From an uncultured Clostridia bacterium (lineage in GTDB: Bacteria; Bacillota; Clostridia; Christensenellales; Aristaeellaceae): a stretch of 55,833 bases of DNA. The stretch lies in the NCBI GenBank assembly GCA_946407745.1, contig CAMJPQ010000015.1, positions 1 through 55,833 on the forward strand, written 5' to 3'. The position numbers and the translations under genes were made by a program. The notes under the pieces were generated by a model. It worked only from the letters and a program-made list of their open reading frames with translations, made no database searches and had not been told where the DNA came from. Below, piece by piece: positions 8,275 to 16,414 of this stretch. Each line of letters begins with the position of its first letter. The first letter of the stretch is position 1.

Positions 8275-8913
8275 TTGCCGTTTTACCGAATTGATATGGA
8301 AACATATAAAAGGCGCGCGCATTTCGACTATTTCAGAACGCTTGCCTACCCGTACACCGGCACAACGGTGATGGTTGACGCGACAGGGGCGTATGAATAT
8401 GCGCGGCGCAGCCGCCGCTCGTTCTACCTGACGTTCCTGCACGCTGCCGCGCTGGCCGCCGACGCGGTGCCGGAGATGCGGCAGCGCATCCGCGGTGACG
8501 GCATTGTCGAGTACAGCGAATGCCCGACATCCCACACCGAGCTGCTGGAGGATGAGACATACTGCTACTGCACCATTCATCACCATATGCCGCTGGATGA
8601 GTACTACGCGCATGCTGAGGCGGCCAGGGCTGCCTGCCGCAGCAAGGGCATTGAAGAGGACGGCGATGTGGAAAGCATGTATTTCATTTCCACGCTTCCG
8701 TGGCTGCACTATACCGCGCTTGTACAGCCGGTCGCCGGCGGGAATGAGTCCAATCCGAGAATCACCTGGGGAAAGTATGAGAAAAACGCCTCGGGCAGGC
8801 TGCTTCTTCCTGTGACGGTGCTGGCCCATCACGCGCTGGTGGACGGCATCCATATCGCGCGCTTCTATGAGCGGCTGGATGAGGAGATACGGATATTTGG
8901 CAGCGCGCCGTAA
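8275..8913 (+). CDS. Chloramphenicol acetyltransferase-fold (CatA-like) acyltransferase
   Basis: CatA enzymes are trimeric and transfer acetyl from acetyl-CoA to chloramphenicol. The 212-residue length fits type A CAT. The C-terminal HHALVDGIHIARF contains the catalytic His motif HHxxxDGxH. The N-terminus (IDMETYKRRAHFDYF) resembles the CAT start. The best start is TTG 8275 with AGAAGG eight bases upstream; ATG 8296 is an alternative but would cut the conserved N-terminal strand. It is divergent from pfkA with its own promoter and a terminator behind. Many gut Clostridia carry such homologues with untested substrates, so a resistance role should not be assumed. Confidence 0.82.
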   Translation: MPFYRIDMETYKRRAHFDYFRTLAYPYTGTTVMVDATGAYEYARRSRRSFYLTFLHAAALAADAVPEMRQRIRGDGIVEYSECPTSHTELLEDETYCYCTIHHHMPLDEYYAHAEAARAACRSKGIEEDGDVESMYFISTLPWLHYTALVQPVAGGNESNPRITWGKYEKNASGRLLLPVTVLAHHALVDGIHIARFYERLDEEIRIFGSAP

Positions 8914-8930
8914 GCTGCGTCTCTCTGCGC

Positions 8931-8958
8931 CGGAGGCGAAACTTCCGTCTCGTTTTTT
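8931..8958 (+). terminator. Terminator of the CAT-like gene
   Basis: A 6-bp stem (CGGAGG / CTTCCG, one G-T pair, loop CGAAA) is followed by TCTCGTTTTTT, 18 bases after the stop codon. Confidence 0.7.
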
Positions 8959-8969
8959 CCTGCGCGTTG

Positions 8970-8978
8970 TGCTACAAT
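8970..8978 (+). promoter_or_regulatory. Extended -10 promoter for the DUF5058-M20 operon
   Basis: TGCTACAAT, an extended -10 element, lies about 60 bases before the first gene of the operon. No good -35 hexamer is seen at 17 bases. Confidence 0.5.
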
Positions 8979-9036
8979 ATGGTCTGTATCCGCCAGGCAA
9001 CTGCGCGGCCGTACAGCTTTACAGGAGGCAATCGAC

Positions 9037-9780
9037 ATGACTGTGATTGGGCAGCTGTCATCCCCGGTCATTTACCTGATCTGCGGCGGCATCGTCGCCT
9101 TTGTGGCCGTCGTGTGTGTGATATTCGCCGTGCGCGCCTGGCGCGCCGGAAAGGCGATCGGCATGGACACGGCGGTGCTGCGCCGCGTAGTCACATCCTC
9201 AGCGTCCTTTTCCGTGCTCCCGGCCGTGAGCATACTGCTGGGCGTCATCGCCCTGTCCGGCGCGCTGGGCATACCGTGGCCGTGGCTGCGACTGAGCGTC
9301 ATCGGCGCGCTGCACTACGAAACCCAGGTCGCGCAGGGCGCCGCGGAGCAGGTGGGAATCCACCTGTCCGGCAGCGAGATGACCGCCCCGGCCTTTGTCA
9401 CCATCGCGCTGCTGATGTCGGTGTGCATCATGTGGGGCATGATACTGAATCTCTTCCTGAACAAAAAGTATACCGGCCGGCTCTCGCGCAGCCAGGGCGG
9501 AGGCTCCTCCTTTGGAGACGAGGCGATGACGGCAATGTTTATCGGGCTGGTCAGCGTCTATCTCGGCTCCTATCTCGGCCAGTGGATTTCCTCCGGCAGC
9601 GTCTTCACCTTCGCGGGCAGTGCGCTGCCGCTGCTCACGGCTCTGTGCGCCGCCGTCGTGATGGCCGTGCTGACCGCCGCTGCCGAAAAGTGGAAGCTGC
9701 GTTGGCTGGAGGATTTCTCTCTGGCCTTGTCCATGCTGGCCGGCATGGCCTGCGCGGCGCTGCTGGGCGCCGTGATGTGA
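9037..9780 (+). CDS. DUF5058 family integral membrane protein
   Basis: The function of DUF5058 is not established. The 247-residue product has about six hydrophobic helices and no signal peptide. The recognisable family core is RAWRAGKAIGMD, a cytoplasmic loop, then VLPAVSILLGVIALSGALG and WPWLRLSVIGA. ATG 9037 follows CAGGAGG. It is the first of three tightly packed genes (15-base gap, then a 4-base overlap) that end in a membrane-anchored M20 peptidase. A small-molecule or peptide permease role is inference from this context. Confidence 0.82.
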   Translation: MTVIGQLSSPVIYLICGGIVAFVAVVCVIFAVRAWRAGKAIGMDTAVLRRVVTSSASFSVLPAVSILLGVIALSGALGIPWPWLRLSVIGALHYETQVAQGAAEQVGIHLSGSEMTAPAFVTIALLMSVCIMWGMILNLFLNKKYTGRLSRSQGGGSSFGDEAMTAMFIGLVSVYLGSYLGQWISSGSVFTFAGSALPLLTALCAAVVMAVLTAAAEKWKLRWLEDFSLALSMLAGMACAALLGAVM

Positions 9781-9795
9781 GGGGAGGAGAGCAGC

Positions 9796-10470
9796 ATGAA
9801 GCGCGAAGAAATCATTTCCCGCTATGAGCGCGGCACGCACCGCCTCGGCAAAACCGTTTCCCTGATTACACTTGTTCTTCTCATCGGCGCGCCCTTCCTG
9901 ATCGGGTCGACGCTCGGCGCGATGCCGGACCTTGGCGCGGTGGCGCGGGGCTTCCTCGCGGTCGGGCTGGTGTGGACGGTCTCCTCTGTGGTGGAGTTCC
10001 TCGTGTATACCCCCATGCTGGGCTCCGGCGGCAGCTACCTTGCCTTTATCACAGGCAACCTGATCAATATGAAAATCCCCTGCGCCATCAATGCCCGCGA
10101 TCTGGCGGGCGTGAAGGCGGGCACAAAGGAAAACGAGATCGTATCCACGCTGTCCATCGCGGTCTCTTCGCTGGTGACCATACTGGTGCTGGCGCTGGGC
10201 GTGCTGCTTCTGCAGCCGCTGCAGCCGCTGCTGCAGAGCCCGGCGCTGCAGCCGGCCTTTGACCAGGTAGTGCCCGCGCTGTTCGGTGCGATGGCGTACA
10301 AGTATTACCGGAAGAACATCCGCCTCGCGGTCTGGCCGCTGCTGCTGATGAGCGCGGTCTTCATCCTGCTGCCGTCGCTGCAGAGCCAGACGAGTATACT
10401 GATCATCCCCGGCGGCGGCCTGGCGATTCTGCTGGCGTGGCTGTGGTATCGAAAGGGGAAGAAGCAGTGA
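9796..10470 (+). CDS. Polytopic membrane protein, partner of DUF5058
   Basis: No named family is recognised. The 224-residue protein has five or six hydrophobic helices (about 20-40, 50-70, 115-135, 155-175, 180-200, 200-218). A polar loop with GSYLAFITGNLINMKIPCA and ARDLAGVKAGTKENEIVST lies between helices 2 and 3. That loop, with Gly, Asn and charged residues next to membrane segments, is what one would expect of a transporter half. Its stop overlaps the GTG start of the M20 peptidase (GTGA), so the two are translationally coupled. With the DUF5058 protein it may form a two-subunit carrier; that is inference. Confidence 0.75.
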   Translation: MKREEIISRYERGTHRLGKTVSLITLVLLIGAPFLIGSTLGAMPDLGAVARGFLAVGLVWTVSSVVEFLVYTPMLGSGGSYLAFITGNLINMKIPCAINARDLAGVKAGTKENEIVSTLSIAVSSLVTILVLALGVLLLQPLQPLLQSPALQPAFDQVVPALFGAMAYKYYRKNIRLAVWPLLLMSAVFILLPSLQSQTSILIIPGGGLAILLAWLWYRKGKKQ

Positions 10471-11900
10471 TCATTCTGTGGACAGTACTGGGGCTCATTG
10501 CGCTGCTGGCGGCAGTGTGCCTCTTCCGCGCCGTGTCGGTGCATAAAAAAACGGCGGCTTACAGGGCGCCGACGCCGGATATGCGTGCCGAGGCATACGC
10601 GGAAAAGCTCAGCCGCATGGTTGCCTTTGACACGGTCAGCGTGCCGGAAACGAACCAGCGGGAAAAGTTCCTTCCGTTCCATCAGCTGCTGGAGGAGCTG
10701 TTTCCGCTGGTACACCGGCACCTTGAAAAGACGGAGATCGACGGGAACCTGCTGTTCCGCTGGAAGGGCGCGCACGATGACCGCCCGCTGGTGCTGATGA
10801 GCCACCAGGACGTTGTGCCTGCTGAGGGCGAATGGACGCACGCTCCCTTCTCCGGCGACATCGCGGACGGAAAGGTGTGGGGGCGGGGTGCCTCCGACAC
10901 CAAGTGCAGTGTGATGGCCTTCTTCCAGGCGGTGGAGGAGCTGCTCGAGCAGGGCTATGTGCCGGACGAGGATGTTTACCTCTCCTCCTCCTGCACGGAA
11001 GAATGGGCCGGCGACGGCTGCCCCAAGCTGGTGGATTATCTCGCCGGGCGCGGCGTGCATCCCTTCCTTGTGTGTGACGAGGGCGGCGGCATCATCACCG
11101 ATCCGGTGGGCGGCATCAAGGGCAATTTCGCGATGGTGGGCGTGTTTGAAAAGGGCAAGGCCGACGTGCGGCTGACGGCGAAATCCGCCGGCGGCCACGC
11201 CAGCGCTCCCGGAAAGCGCACGCCGGTGGCCAGGCTGGCCGACTTTGTGGCTGAGTTTGAGCACGGCCATCCCTTTAAAAGAAAAATGTCACGCGAGGTG
11301 CAGGCGCTGTTTGAGCAGCTGGCGCCCTATGCGCCGTTCTACATGAAGCTGCTGTTCACCAACATATGGCTTTTCCGCCCGCTGCTGGTGCGCGCGCTGC
11401 CGATGATCAGCGCGCAGGCGGGCGCCATGCTGCAGACCACGATCGCCTTCACCATGCTGAAAGGCTCCAACGCGTACAACGTGCTGCCGCAGGAGGCGGC
11501 GCTGGGGGCGAATATGCGCTTTATTCCCCATCAGGGGATGGAGGAAAGCCTGGCCATCGTCAGGCGTCTGGCGGAGAAGCACGGCATGGAGATGGAAGTG
11601 TTCCACGCGGTCGACGCCTCCCGCAGTGTGGATATCCACGGCGAGGGCTTCTCGCTGGTGCGCAGCGTGATCGGCGCTACCTTCCCCGGGCTGGAAACAT
11701 GCCCCTATGTGATGACCGGCGCGACGGATGCCCGCAATTACGAGCGCATCGCGGACCATGTGGTGCGGTTCGCACCGGTGGTCTACGGGCCAGAGCAGAT
11801 GAAGGGCATGCATGGGCTGAATGAGAACATCGAGTACAACTGCCTGAGCGGCGCGGTGGACTTCTACAAAAATCTCATACAGGCTGTGCGGCACCAATGA
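10467..11900 (+). CDS. Membrane-anchored M20 metallopeptidase (PM20D1/carboxypeptidase S type)
   Basis: M20 enzymes are di-zinc aminoacylases/carboxypeptidases. The 477-residue product has one N-terminal membrane helix (IILWTVLGLIALLAAVCLF) and the full active site: LMSHQDVVPA (first Zn-ligand His), GRGASDTK (bridging Asp), CTEEWAG (catalytic Glu and Zn Glu), CDEGGG and a C-terminal MHGLNE His. The lid/dimer region and SNAYNVLPQEA match the PM20D1/CPS1 branch, whose animal members hydrolyse N-fatty-acyl amino acids. GTG 10467 overlaps the previous stop and has AAGGGG upstream. The anchor places the catalytic domain at a membrane, perhaps next to the two preceding membrane proteins. The substrate is not determined. 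Confidence 0.88.
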   Translation: MIILWTVLGLIALLAAVCLFRAVSVHKKTAAYRAPTPDMRAEAYAEKLSRMVAFDTVSVPETNQREKFLPFHQLLEELFPLVHRHLEKTEIDGNLLFRWKGAHDDRPLVLMSHQDVVPAEGEWTHAPFSGDIADGKVWGRGASDTKCSVMAFFQAVEELLEQGYVPDEDVYLSSSCTEEWAGDGCPKLVDYLAGRGVHPFLVCDEGGGIITDPVGGIKGNFAMVGVFEKGKADVRLTAKSAGGHASAPGKRTPVARLADFVAEFEHGHPFKRKMSREVQALFEQLAPYAPFYMKLLFTNIWLFRPLLVRALPMISAQAGAMLQTTIAFTMLKGSNAYNVLPQEAALGANMRFIPHQGMEESLAIVRRLAEKHGMEMEVFHAVDASRSVDIHGEGFSLVRSVIGATFPGLETCPYVMTGATDARNYERIADHVVRFAPVVYGPEQMKGMHGLNENIEYNCLSGAVDFYKNLIQAVRHQ

Positions 11901-11913
11901 CGCGGCGCCATAC

Positions 11914-11956
11914 AACGCAATCACCCCTGCCCATACCGGGCAGGGGTGATTGCGTT
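11914..11956. terminator. Long perfect hairpin terminator (bidirectional)
   Basis: A perfect 19-bp stem (11914-11932 with 11938-11956) encloses a 5-base loop between the M20 gene and the convergent epimerase gene. Tails are short (GTTAAC; minus TTGTATGG). A second small hairpin (CTCTGC-CGAAA-GCAGAG) follows at 11971-11987. Confidence 0.72.
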
Positions 11957-12015
11957 AACGCAGCGATATTCTCTGCCGAAAGCAGAGGTCTCCTATGCGA
12001 CAGAGGGGCAGCGAT

Positions 12016-13020
12016 TCAGGCATTCTGATCAGAGAGCGGCTTTCCCTGCGCGCACAGGCGGTCTTCCAGCGTGTCTTTTTCCTCGTTCAGCGGCATACCC
12101 TGCTTTTCCCACCAGGAGATCATGTGGCGCAGGCCGGCCTCCAGCGAAATCTGCGGCTCCCACTCTGGCGCCGCCTGCTTGATCTTCTCCAGCGAGAAAA
12201 TGTGTGAGAACCGCTTTTCGTACCAGATGTGGTCAAACTGGGCGGGATCCATGCGGAACATCGTTTCGCTGGGCAGGCAGGCAAAAATGGGCTCACGGCC
12301 AACGATGCGGCCGAAGGTGCGGTAATAGCTTTCCATATCCTCCGCGTTCCGGCTGGTGATGTGGAAATCCTGCCCATATGCGGCGGGGTTGAGGCAGCAG
12401 GCCAGGTAACCCCGCGCGAGGTCTGGCGCGAAGGTAAAGGTGAACACCGTTTTGCCGTCGTCATACAGCAGCAGCGGCTTGCCCTGGCGGATGCGGTGGA
12501 CGATATTCGCGTTCTGCCGCAGCACGCCGATGTTGCTGCACCCCTCGCCGTAGGTCAGCGACGGGCGGATGATGGTGATGGGCGCGCCGCCCTCCCGCAT
12601 TTTTTCAAAGAGCCATTCCTCCATGCGTGCCTTGTTGTAGGCATAGGGATAAATGGGGTCATCCCATCGGCTGGTTTCCGATTCGCGCACGGGATAGGAT
12701 GTGAAGGGCTTGCGATAAGCGCAGCTGGTGGAGGTGAAAATCCACTGCCCGGCGGTGCCGCCGAAGCAGGAGAGGGTGTGCTGCGCGTCCTCCGGGCTGC
12801 GGGAGAGCATATCAATGGCCACATCCACCTCAAGGCCCGCGGTTTTCCCGCGGAAGGCATCGCCATCCCGCCAGTCGGCCTGGATGGTGCGCGGTGTTTC
12901 CTCGAAAACGACCTGCCGCTGCCCGCGGTTCAGGGCGATCATCTCATGCCCCGCCCGCATGCCCTCCGAGATGATGGCACGGCTGATGACGCCTGTGCCG
13001 CCAAGTACAAGAATTCTCAT
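12016..13020 (-). CDS. NAD-dependent epimerase/dehydratase (extended SDR) family protein
   Basis: An extended short-chain dehydrogenase-type nucleotide-sugar or related enzyme. The 334-residue protein starts with a Rossmann fold (LVLGGTGVISRAI, GxxGxxS rather than the usual GxxGFIG). The catalytic YxxxK is YAYNK, and a Thr/Ser-rich TSTSCAYR strand precedes it. The C-terminal substrate region (FDHIWYEKRFSHIFSLEKIKQ) resembles SDRs annotated as NAD-dependent epimerases in gut Clostridia. ATG 13020 follows AGGAGG. It is a single gene with its own promoter, convergent with the M20 operon. The substrate cannot be told. Confidence 0.83.
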   Translation of the reverse strand: MRILVLGGTGVISRAIISEGMRAGHEMIALNRGQRQVVFEETPRTIQADWRDGDAFRGKTAGLEVDVAIDMLSRSPEDAQHTLSCFGGTAGQWIFTSTSCAYRKPFTSYPVRESETSRWDDPIYPYAYNKARMEEWLFEKMREGGAPITIIRPSLTYGEGCSNIGVLRQNANIVHRIRQGKPLLLYDDGKTVFTFTFAPDLARGYLACCLNPAAYGQDFHITSRNAEDMESYYRTFGRIVGREPIFACLPSETMFRMDPAQFDHIWYEKRFSHIFSLEKIKQAAPEWEPQISLEAGLRHMISWWEKQGMPLNEEKDTLEDRLCAQGKPLSDQNA

Positions 13021-13053
13021 GGGGACCTCCTTGCCACCTGCGGCTTTTTTTCA

Positions 13054-13082
13054 TTCATAGCACGATTTGCCAGTAATTGCAA
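13054..13082 (-). promoter_or_regulatory. Promoter of the 12-kb epimerase gene
   Basis: On the minus strand TTGCAA (13082-13077) and TATGAA (13059-13054) with a 17-base spacer, 34 bases before the ATG. Confidence 0.55.
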
Positions 13083-13281
13083 GTGGATTTTTACGGGGGA
13101 CAGGGGCTGCGGGGCGAGACGCGGGAGGAAGGGGGAATTGGCGCATGAATCTGAGCGTCAGCGGTGAATGCATGAAAAAACACCGTCAGCGGGGATACGG
13201 GGGCAGTGGGGAAGCATCCTTTAACCGGTGTGAGCTTCCGGCGTAACCGGGCGAAAACAGAAACCGATCAAAGACAAAGCA
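13083..13281. other. Gene-free stretch
   Basis: Between the epimerase promoter and the terminator behind tRNA-Thr nothing is recognised. Short open frames here lack ribosome binding sites and known motifs. Confidence 0.6.
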
Positions 13282-13313
13282 AAAGCCCTGAAACCTGACG
13301 ATTTCAAGGCTTT
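13282..13313 (-). terminator. Terminator of the tRNA-Thr transcript
   Basis: Minus-strand stem AAAGCCTTGAAA / TTTCAGGGCTTT (one internal mismatch), followed by TGCTTTGTCTTT, just after the tRNA. Confidence 0.75.
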
Positions 13314-13318
13314 CTGCG

Positions 13319-13394
<76 letters not shown>

Positions 13395-13409
13395 ACGGGC
13401 AACGCACAT

Positions 13410-13438
13410 ATACTATCACAAACTCATGAAAAATGCAA
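13410..13438 (-). promoter_or_regulatory. tRNA-Thr promoter
   Basis: On the minus strand TTGCAT (13438-13433), a 17-base spacer ending in TGTGA, and TAGTAT (13415-13410), 15 bases before the mature 5' end. Confidence 0.75.
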
Positions 13439-13511
13439 GACCTTTTTTCAGGTAATATTTGACTTTTTACAGTGCGCGTCAGCTCGCGTTTTCCGGCGCC
13501 AGGCGTCGCAA

Positions 13512-13540
13512 TTGACAGACTTTTTCCTTTCCGCTATACT
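13512..13540 (+). promoter_or_regulatory. Promoter of the GH28-GH105 pair
   Basis: TTGACA (13512-13517) and TATACT (13535-13540) with a 17-base spacer. No carbohydrate operator repeat is obvious next to it. Confidence 0.82.
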
Positions 13541-13586
13541 ATGATCAGCAGTTGCAATCTGATATTTCACTAAAGGAGCTGTGAAC

Positions 13587-15113
13587 ATGGCACGCGTTAT
13601 TTTTGTCAGCAGTGTTTCGGCCTGCCTGGAGCTGGAGGGCAGCGCGCCCTATTACGCGCCGCAGCCTTTTGAGGTGCTGCTCAACGGCGAGGCCGCCGGT
13701 ATCTTTTCCACCAATGTGTTTTCACTGTACGGCCTGCAGCCGGATACCGACTATACTGTCACTGTGCGTGCGGGGGAGCGGGAGGAGAGCCTTCACATCC
13801 GCACGAGGAAAGAAGCCTGCGCGCTGAACGTGCGCGACTTTGGCGCCGTGGGCGACGGCGTGGCGGATGACACCGCGGCCCTGCAGCTGGCCATCCACGC
13901 CCTGCCCAGGGACGGGCGGCTGGTGGTGCCCGCCGGCACCTACCGCACGGGCTCGCTGTTCCTGAAAAGCCATATGACGCTGCACCTGCAGGAGGGTGCC
14001 ACCCTGCTGGGGCGGACAGAGCGCAGCGCCTACCCGGTGCTGCCGGCCACTGCCAGCGGCCGCTTCTACGGTACCTGGGAGGGGCAGCCCAAGCCGATGC
14101 ACGCCGCGCTGATCACCGCCGTCTGCGCGGAGGATGTGATGCTCGTCGGCCCCGGCGCGGTGGATGGCAACGCGCAGAACAGCGACTGGTGGGTGGACGT
14201 GAAAAAGCAGCCCATCGGGCGGCCGCGCCTGGTGCATTTCAGCCACTGCCGGGAGATGTACCTGCACGGCGTCAAGGCCTCCAACTCGGCCTCCTGGCAG
14301 CTGCACCCGTACTATTCCGACTGCCTGGGCTTCTACGATGTGACCGTCACCGCGCCCAAGAACAGCCCCAATACCGACGCGCTGGACCCGGAGAGCTGCG
14401 ACGGTGTGGAGATCATCGGCTGTACCTTCTCCGTGGGTGACGACTGCATTGCCATCAAGTCCGGCAAGGTGGAAATGGCGCGGCTGGCCTGCAAGCCCGC
14501 CAGCCGCCACACCATCCGCAACTGCCTGATGGCCTTCGGCCACGGCGCGGTGGTGCTGGGCAGCGAGATCAGCGGCGGAGTGAAGGAGCTGAGTGTCAGC
14601 CAGTGCCTGTTCCGCCAGACCGACCGCGGCCTGCGCATCAAGACCCGCAGGGGCCGCGGTGACACCTGCGTCATCGACGGGGTGGAGTTCAGCAACATCC
14701 GCATGGAAAATGTGCTGACCCCGATTGTGATCAACATGTATTACCGGTGCGACCCGGACGGGGACAGCGAGTACGTGCAGACGCACGAGGCACTGCCCGT
14801 TGACGACCGCACGCCGCGGCTGGGCCGTTTTGCCTTCCGCCACATGACCTGTGACGATGTGGAGGTGGCCGCCTGCTATGTGGATGCCCTGCCGGAGCAG
14901 CCGGTGGAGGAGGTGACGCTGGAGGACATCCGCTTCACCTACAAGCCGGACGCGAAGCCTGGGGTTCCCGCCATGCTGACCAACGCGGAGCAGCGGTGCA
15001 AGCTGGGCCTGTATTTCGACCAGGTGAAGAAGGTCCGTCTGAACAATGTCACACTGACCGGCGCGGAGGGCGAAAACATCATCGCCCGGCACGTGGGTCA
15101 GGTGGAAGCGTGA
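13587..15113 (+). CDS. Glycoside hydrolase family 28 (polygalacturonase-like), intracellular
   Basis: GH28 enzymes hydrolyse alpha-1,4-galacturonosyl or rhamnogalacturonan linkages with an inverting mechanism on a right-handed beta helix. The 508-residue protein has an N-terminal fibronectin-III-like domain (about 1-78) and the pectate-lyase-3-like opening NVRDFGAVGDG. All catalytic signatures follow: NTDALDPES (about 261), GDDCIAIKSG (about 283), GHGAVVLGSE (about 317) and RIKTRRG (about 351). ATG 13587 is preferred over GTG 13581 by the distance from AAAGGAG. There is no signal peptide, so it likely trims imported oligogalacturonides as an exo-enzyme. It is followed after 18 bases by GH105. 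Confidence 0.93.
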   Translation: MARVIFVSSVSACLELEGSAPYYAPQPFEVLLNGEAAGIFSTNVFSLYGLQPDTDYTVTVRAGEREESLHIRTRKEACALNVRDFGAVGDGVADDTAALQLAIHALPRDGRLVVPAGTYRTGSLFLKSHMTLHLQEGATLLGRTERSAYPVLPATASGRFYGTWEGQPKPMHAALITAVCAEDVMLVGPGAVDGNAQNSDWWVDVKKQPIGRPRLVHFSHCREMYLHGVKASNSASWQLHPYYSDCLGFYDVTVTAPKNSPNTDALDPESCDGVEIIGCTFSVGDDCIAIKSGKVEMARLACKPASRHTIRNCLMAFGHGAVVLGSEISGGVKELSVSQCLFRQTDRGLRIKTRRGRGDTCVIDGVEFSNIRMENVLTPIVINMYYRCDPDGDSEYVQTHEALPVDDRTPRLGRFAFRHMTCDDVEVAACYVDALPEQPVEEVTLEDIRFTYKPDAKPGVPAMLTNAEQRCKLGLYFDQVKKVRLNNVTLTGAEGENIIARHVGQVEA

Positions 15114-15131
15114 GCAGGGAGGCAGATTACC

Positions 15132-16268
15132 ATGTATGAAGCCATTGACCGCTATGTGCTGAGCCTGGTGGAGGGCTCCACGCCGGAAAAGACACTCTGG
15201 AATATCGAGCGGCTGAGGGCCGGAAAGCCCACCTCCTGGAACTATATTGACGGCTGCATGGCCACCGCGCTGCTGGCCATGACCGAGATTACGGGTGATC
15301 AGCGGTACGGCGACTTTACCGAGCAGCTGATTGACGCCTTTGTGGGTGAGGACGGCAGCATACGCACCTTTGAGGCGGACAAGCACACCCTGGACGACAT
15401 CAACGAGGGGCGAGTGCTGTTCCCGCTGTATCAGAAAACCGGCAAGGAGAAGTACCGCCTGGCCGCAGAAACGCTGCACCGCGCGCTGCAGCAGCAGCCG
15501 CGCACCTGGGAGGGCAGCTGGTGGCACAAGGAAATCTACCCCAACCAGGTGTGGCTGGACGGCATCTATATGGCGCAGCCCTTTGCCGCCCTGTGGCAGA
15601 AGTGCTTCGGCGAGGGAAACTACAGCGACATCGCCGCGCAGGTGGAAGTAGTCCGCCGCCATATGCGGGACCCGAAGACTGGGCTGTACTATCACGGCTA
15701 TGACGCGAGCCGCACGGCCTTCTGGTGCGACAGTGAAACGGGGCTGAGCCGCAGCTTCTGGCTGCGGGCGATCGGCTGGTTCTCCGTGGCGCTGGCCGAC
15801 CTGGCGGAGATTCTCCCGGAAGGGGAGGAGCGCAGCGCCATCCTGGGCGTGTACAGCCAGCTCATGGCCGATCTGCTGCCCTTTGCCGACGGGGAGACCG
15901 GGCTGTACTGGCAGGTTGTGGACCAGAAGGAAGCCGAGGGCAACTATCTGGAATCCAGCGGCAGCGCCATGATCGCCTACGCCATGCTCAAGGGCGCGAG
16001 GCTGGGCGTGCTGTCCCCGCTGTACGCGGAGCGCGGACAGAAAACCTTTGAGGGCCTGGTGAGCAAATATCTGAGCTTTGAAGGGGAAGAGCTGCACCTG
16101 GGAGGCATCTGCCTGGTGGCGGGCCTAGGCCCGGAGAACAATCGCCGGCGTGACGGCACGCTGGCCTACTACCTGTCCGAGCCGGTGGTCAGCAACGATG
16201 CCAAGGGCGTCGCCCCCTTCATACTGTGCTACACGGAAATGAAACGGAAAATGGCCGCGCAGGGGTAA
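15132..16268 (+). CDS. Glycoside hydrolase family 105, unsaturated rhamnogalacturonyl hydrolase
   Basis: GH105 removes the 4,5-unsaturated galacturonic acid left at the non-reducing end by pectate or rhamnogalacturonan lyases, by hydrating the double bond. The 378-residue (alpha/alpha)6-barrel protein has the general acid Asp in VWLDGIYMA (about residue 142, as Asp143 in B. subtilis YteR). GLYYHGYDAS and SRSFWLRAIGW line the active site. There is no signal peptide, consistent with a cytoplasmic enzyme acting on imported disaccharides. The ATG follows GGGAGG. It works with the GH28 gene upstream; no lyase or transporter for pectin lies in the window. Confidence 0.93.
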   Translation: MYEAIDRYVLSLVEGSTPEKTLWNIERLRAGKPTSWNYIDGCMATALLAMTEITGDQRYGDFTEQLIDAFVGEDGSIRTFEADKHTLDDINEGRVLFPLYQKTGKEKYRLAAETLHRALQQQPRTWEGSWWHKEIYPNQVWLDGIYMAQPFAALWQKCFGEGNYSDIAAQVEVVRRHMRDPKTGLYYHGYDASRTAFWCDSETGLSRSFWLRAIGWFSVALADLAEILPEGEERSAILGVYSQLMADLLPFADGETGLYWQVVDQKEAEGNYLESSGSAMIAYAMLKGARLGVLSPLYAERGQKTFEGLVSKYLSFEGEELHLGGICLVAGLGPENNRRRDGTLAYYLSEPVVSNDAKGVAPFILCYTEMKRKMAAQG

Positions 16269-16307
16269 AGAGAATGGATGCCCGGCGCGTGCTGTAAATG
16301 CGGCAAT

Positions 16308-16355
16308 AAAAAATGCGCACACTCACTGAAAAACGGTGAGTGTGTGCGTTTTTTT
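16308..16355. terminator. Bidirectional terminator between GH105 and valS
   Basis: A stem of at least 12 bp (CACACTCAC / GTGAGTGTG extended by GC and wobble pairs) has a T7 run on the plus side. An A-rich run on the other side provides the U tract for the convergent valS transcript. Confidence 0.9.
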
Positions 16356-16414
16356 GCGGGAAGTAATGTCTGCAATGATGCCTTTCAAACTGCAGGCAGT
16401 TCGAACAGCCTCTC

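Noticed and set aside
12016-13020. Possible pseudogene because the Rossmann loop reads GGTGVISR instead of GGxGFIG
   Set aside because: The frame is intact at full length with a catalytic YxxxK and good start signals; the loop variant occurs in related SDRs.
13722-16097. A 791-codon open frame opposite the GH28 and GH105 genes
   Set aside because: It is a shadow of two clear glycoside hydrolase genes and crosses their junction; it has no recognisable domain.
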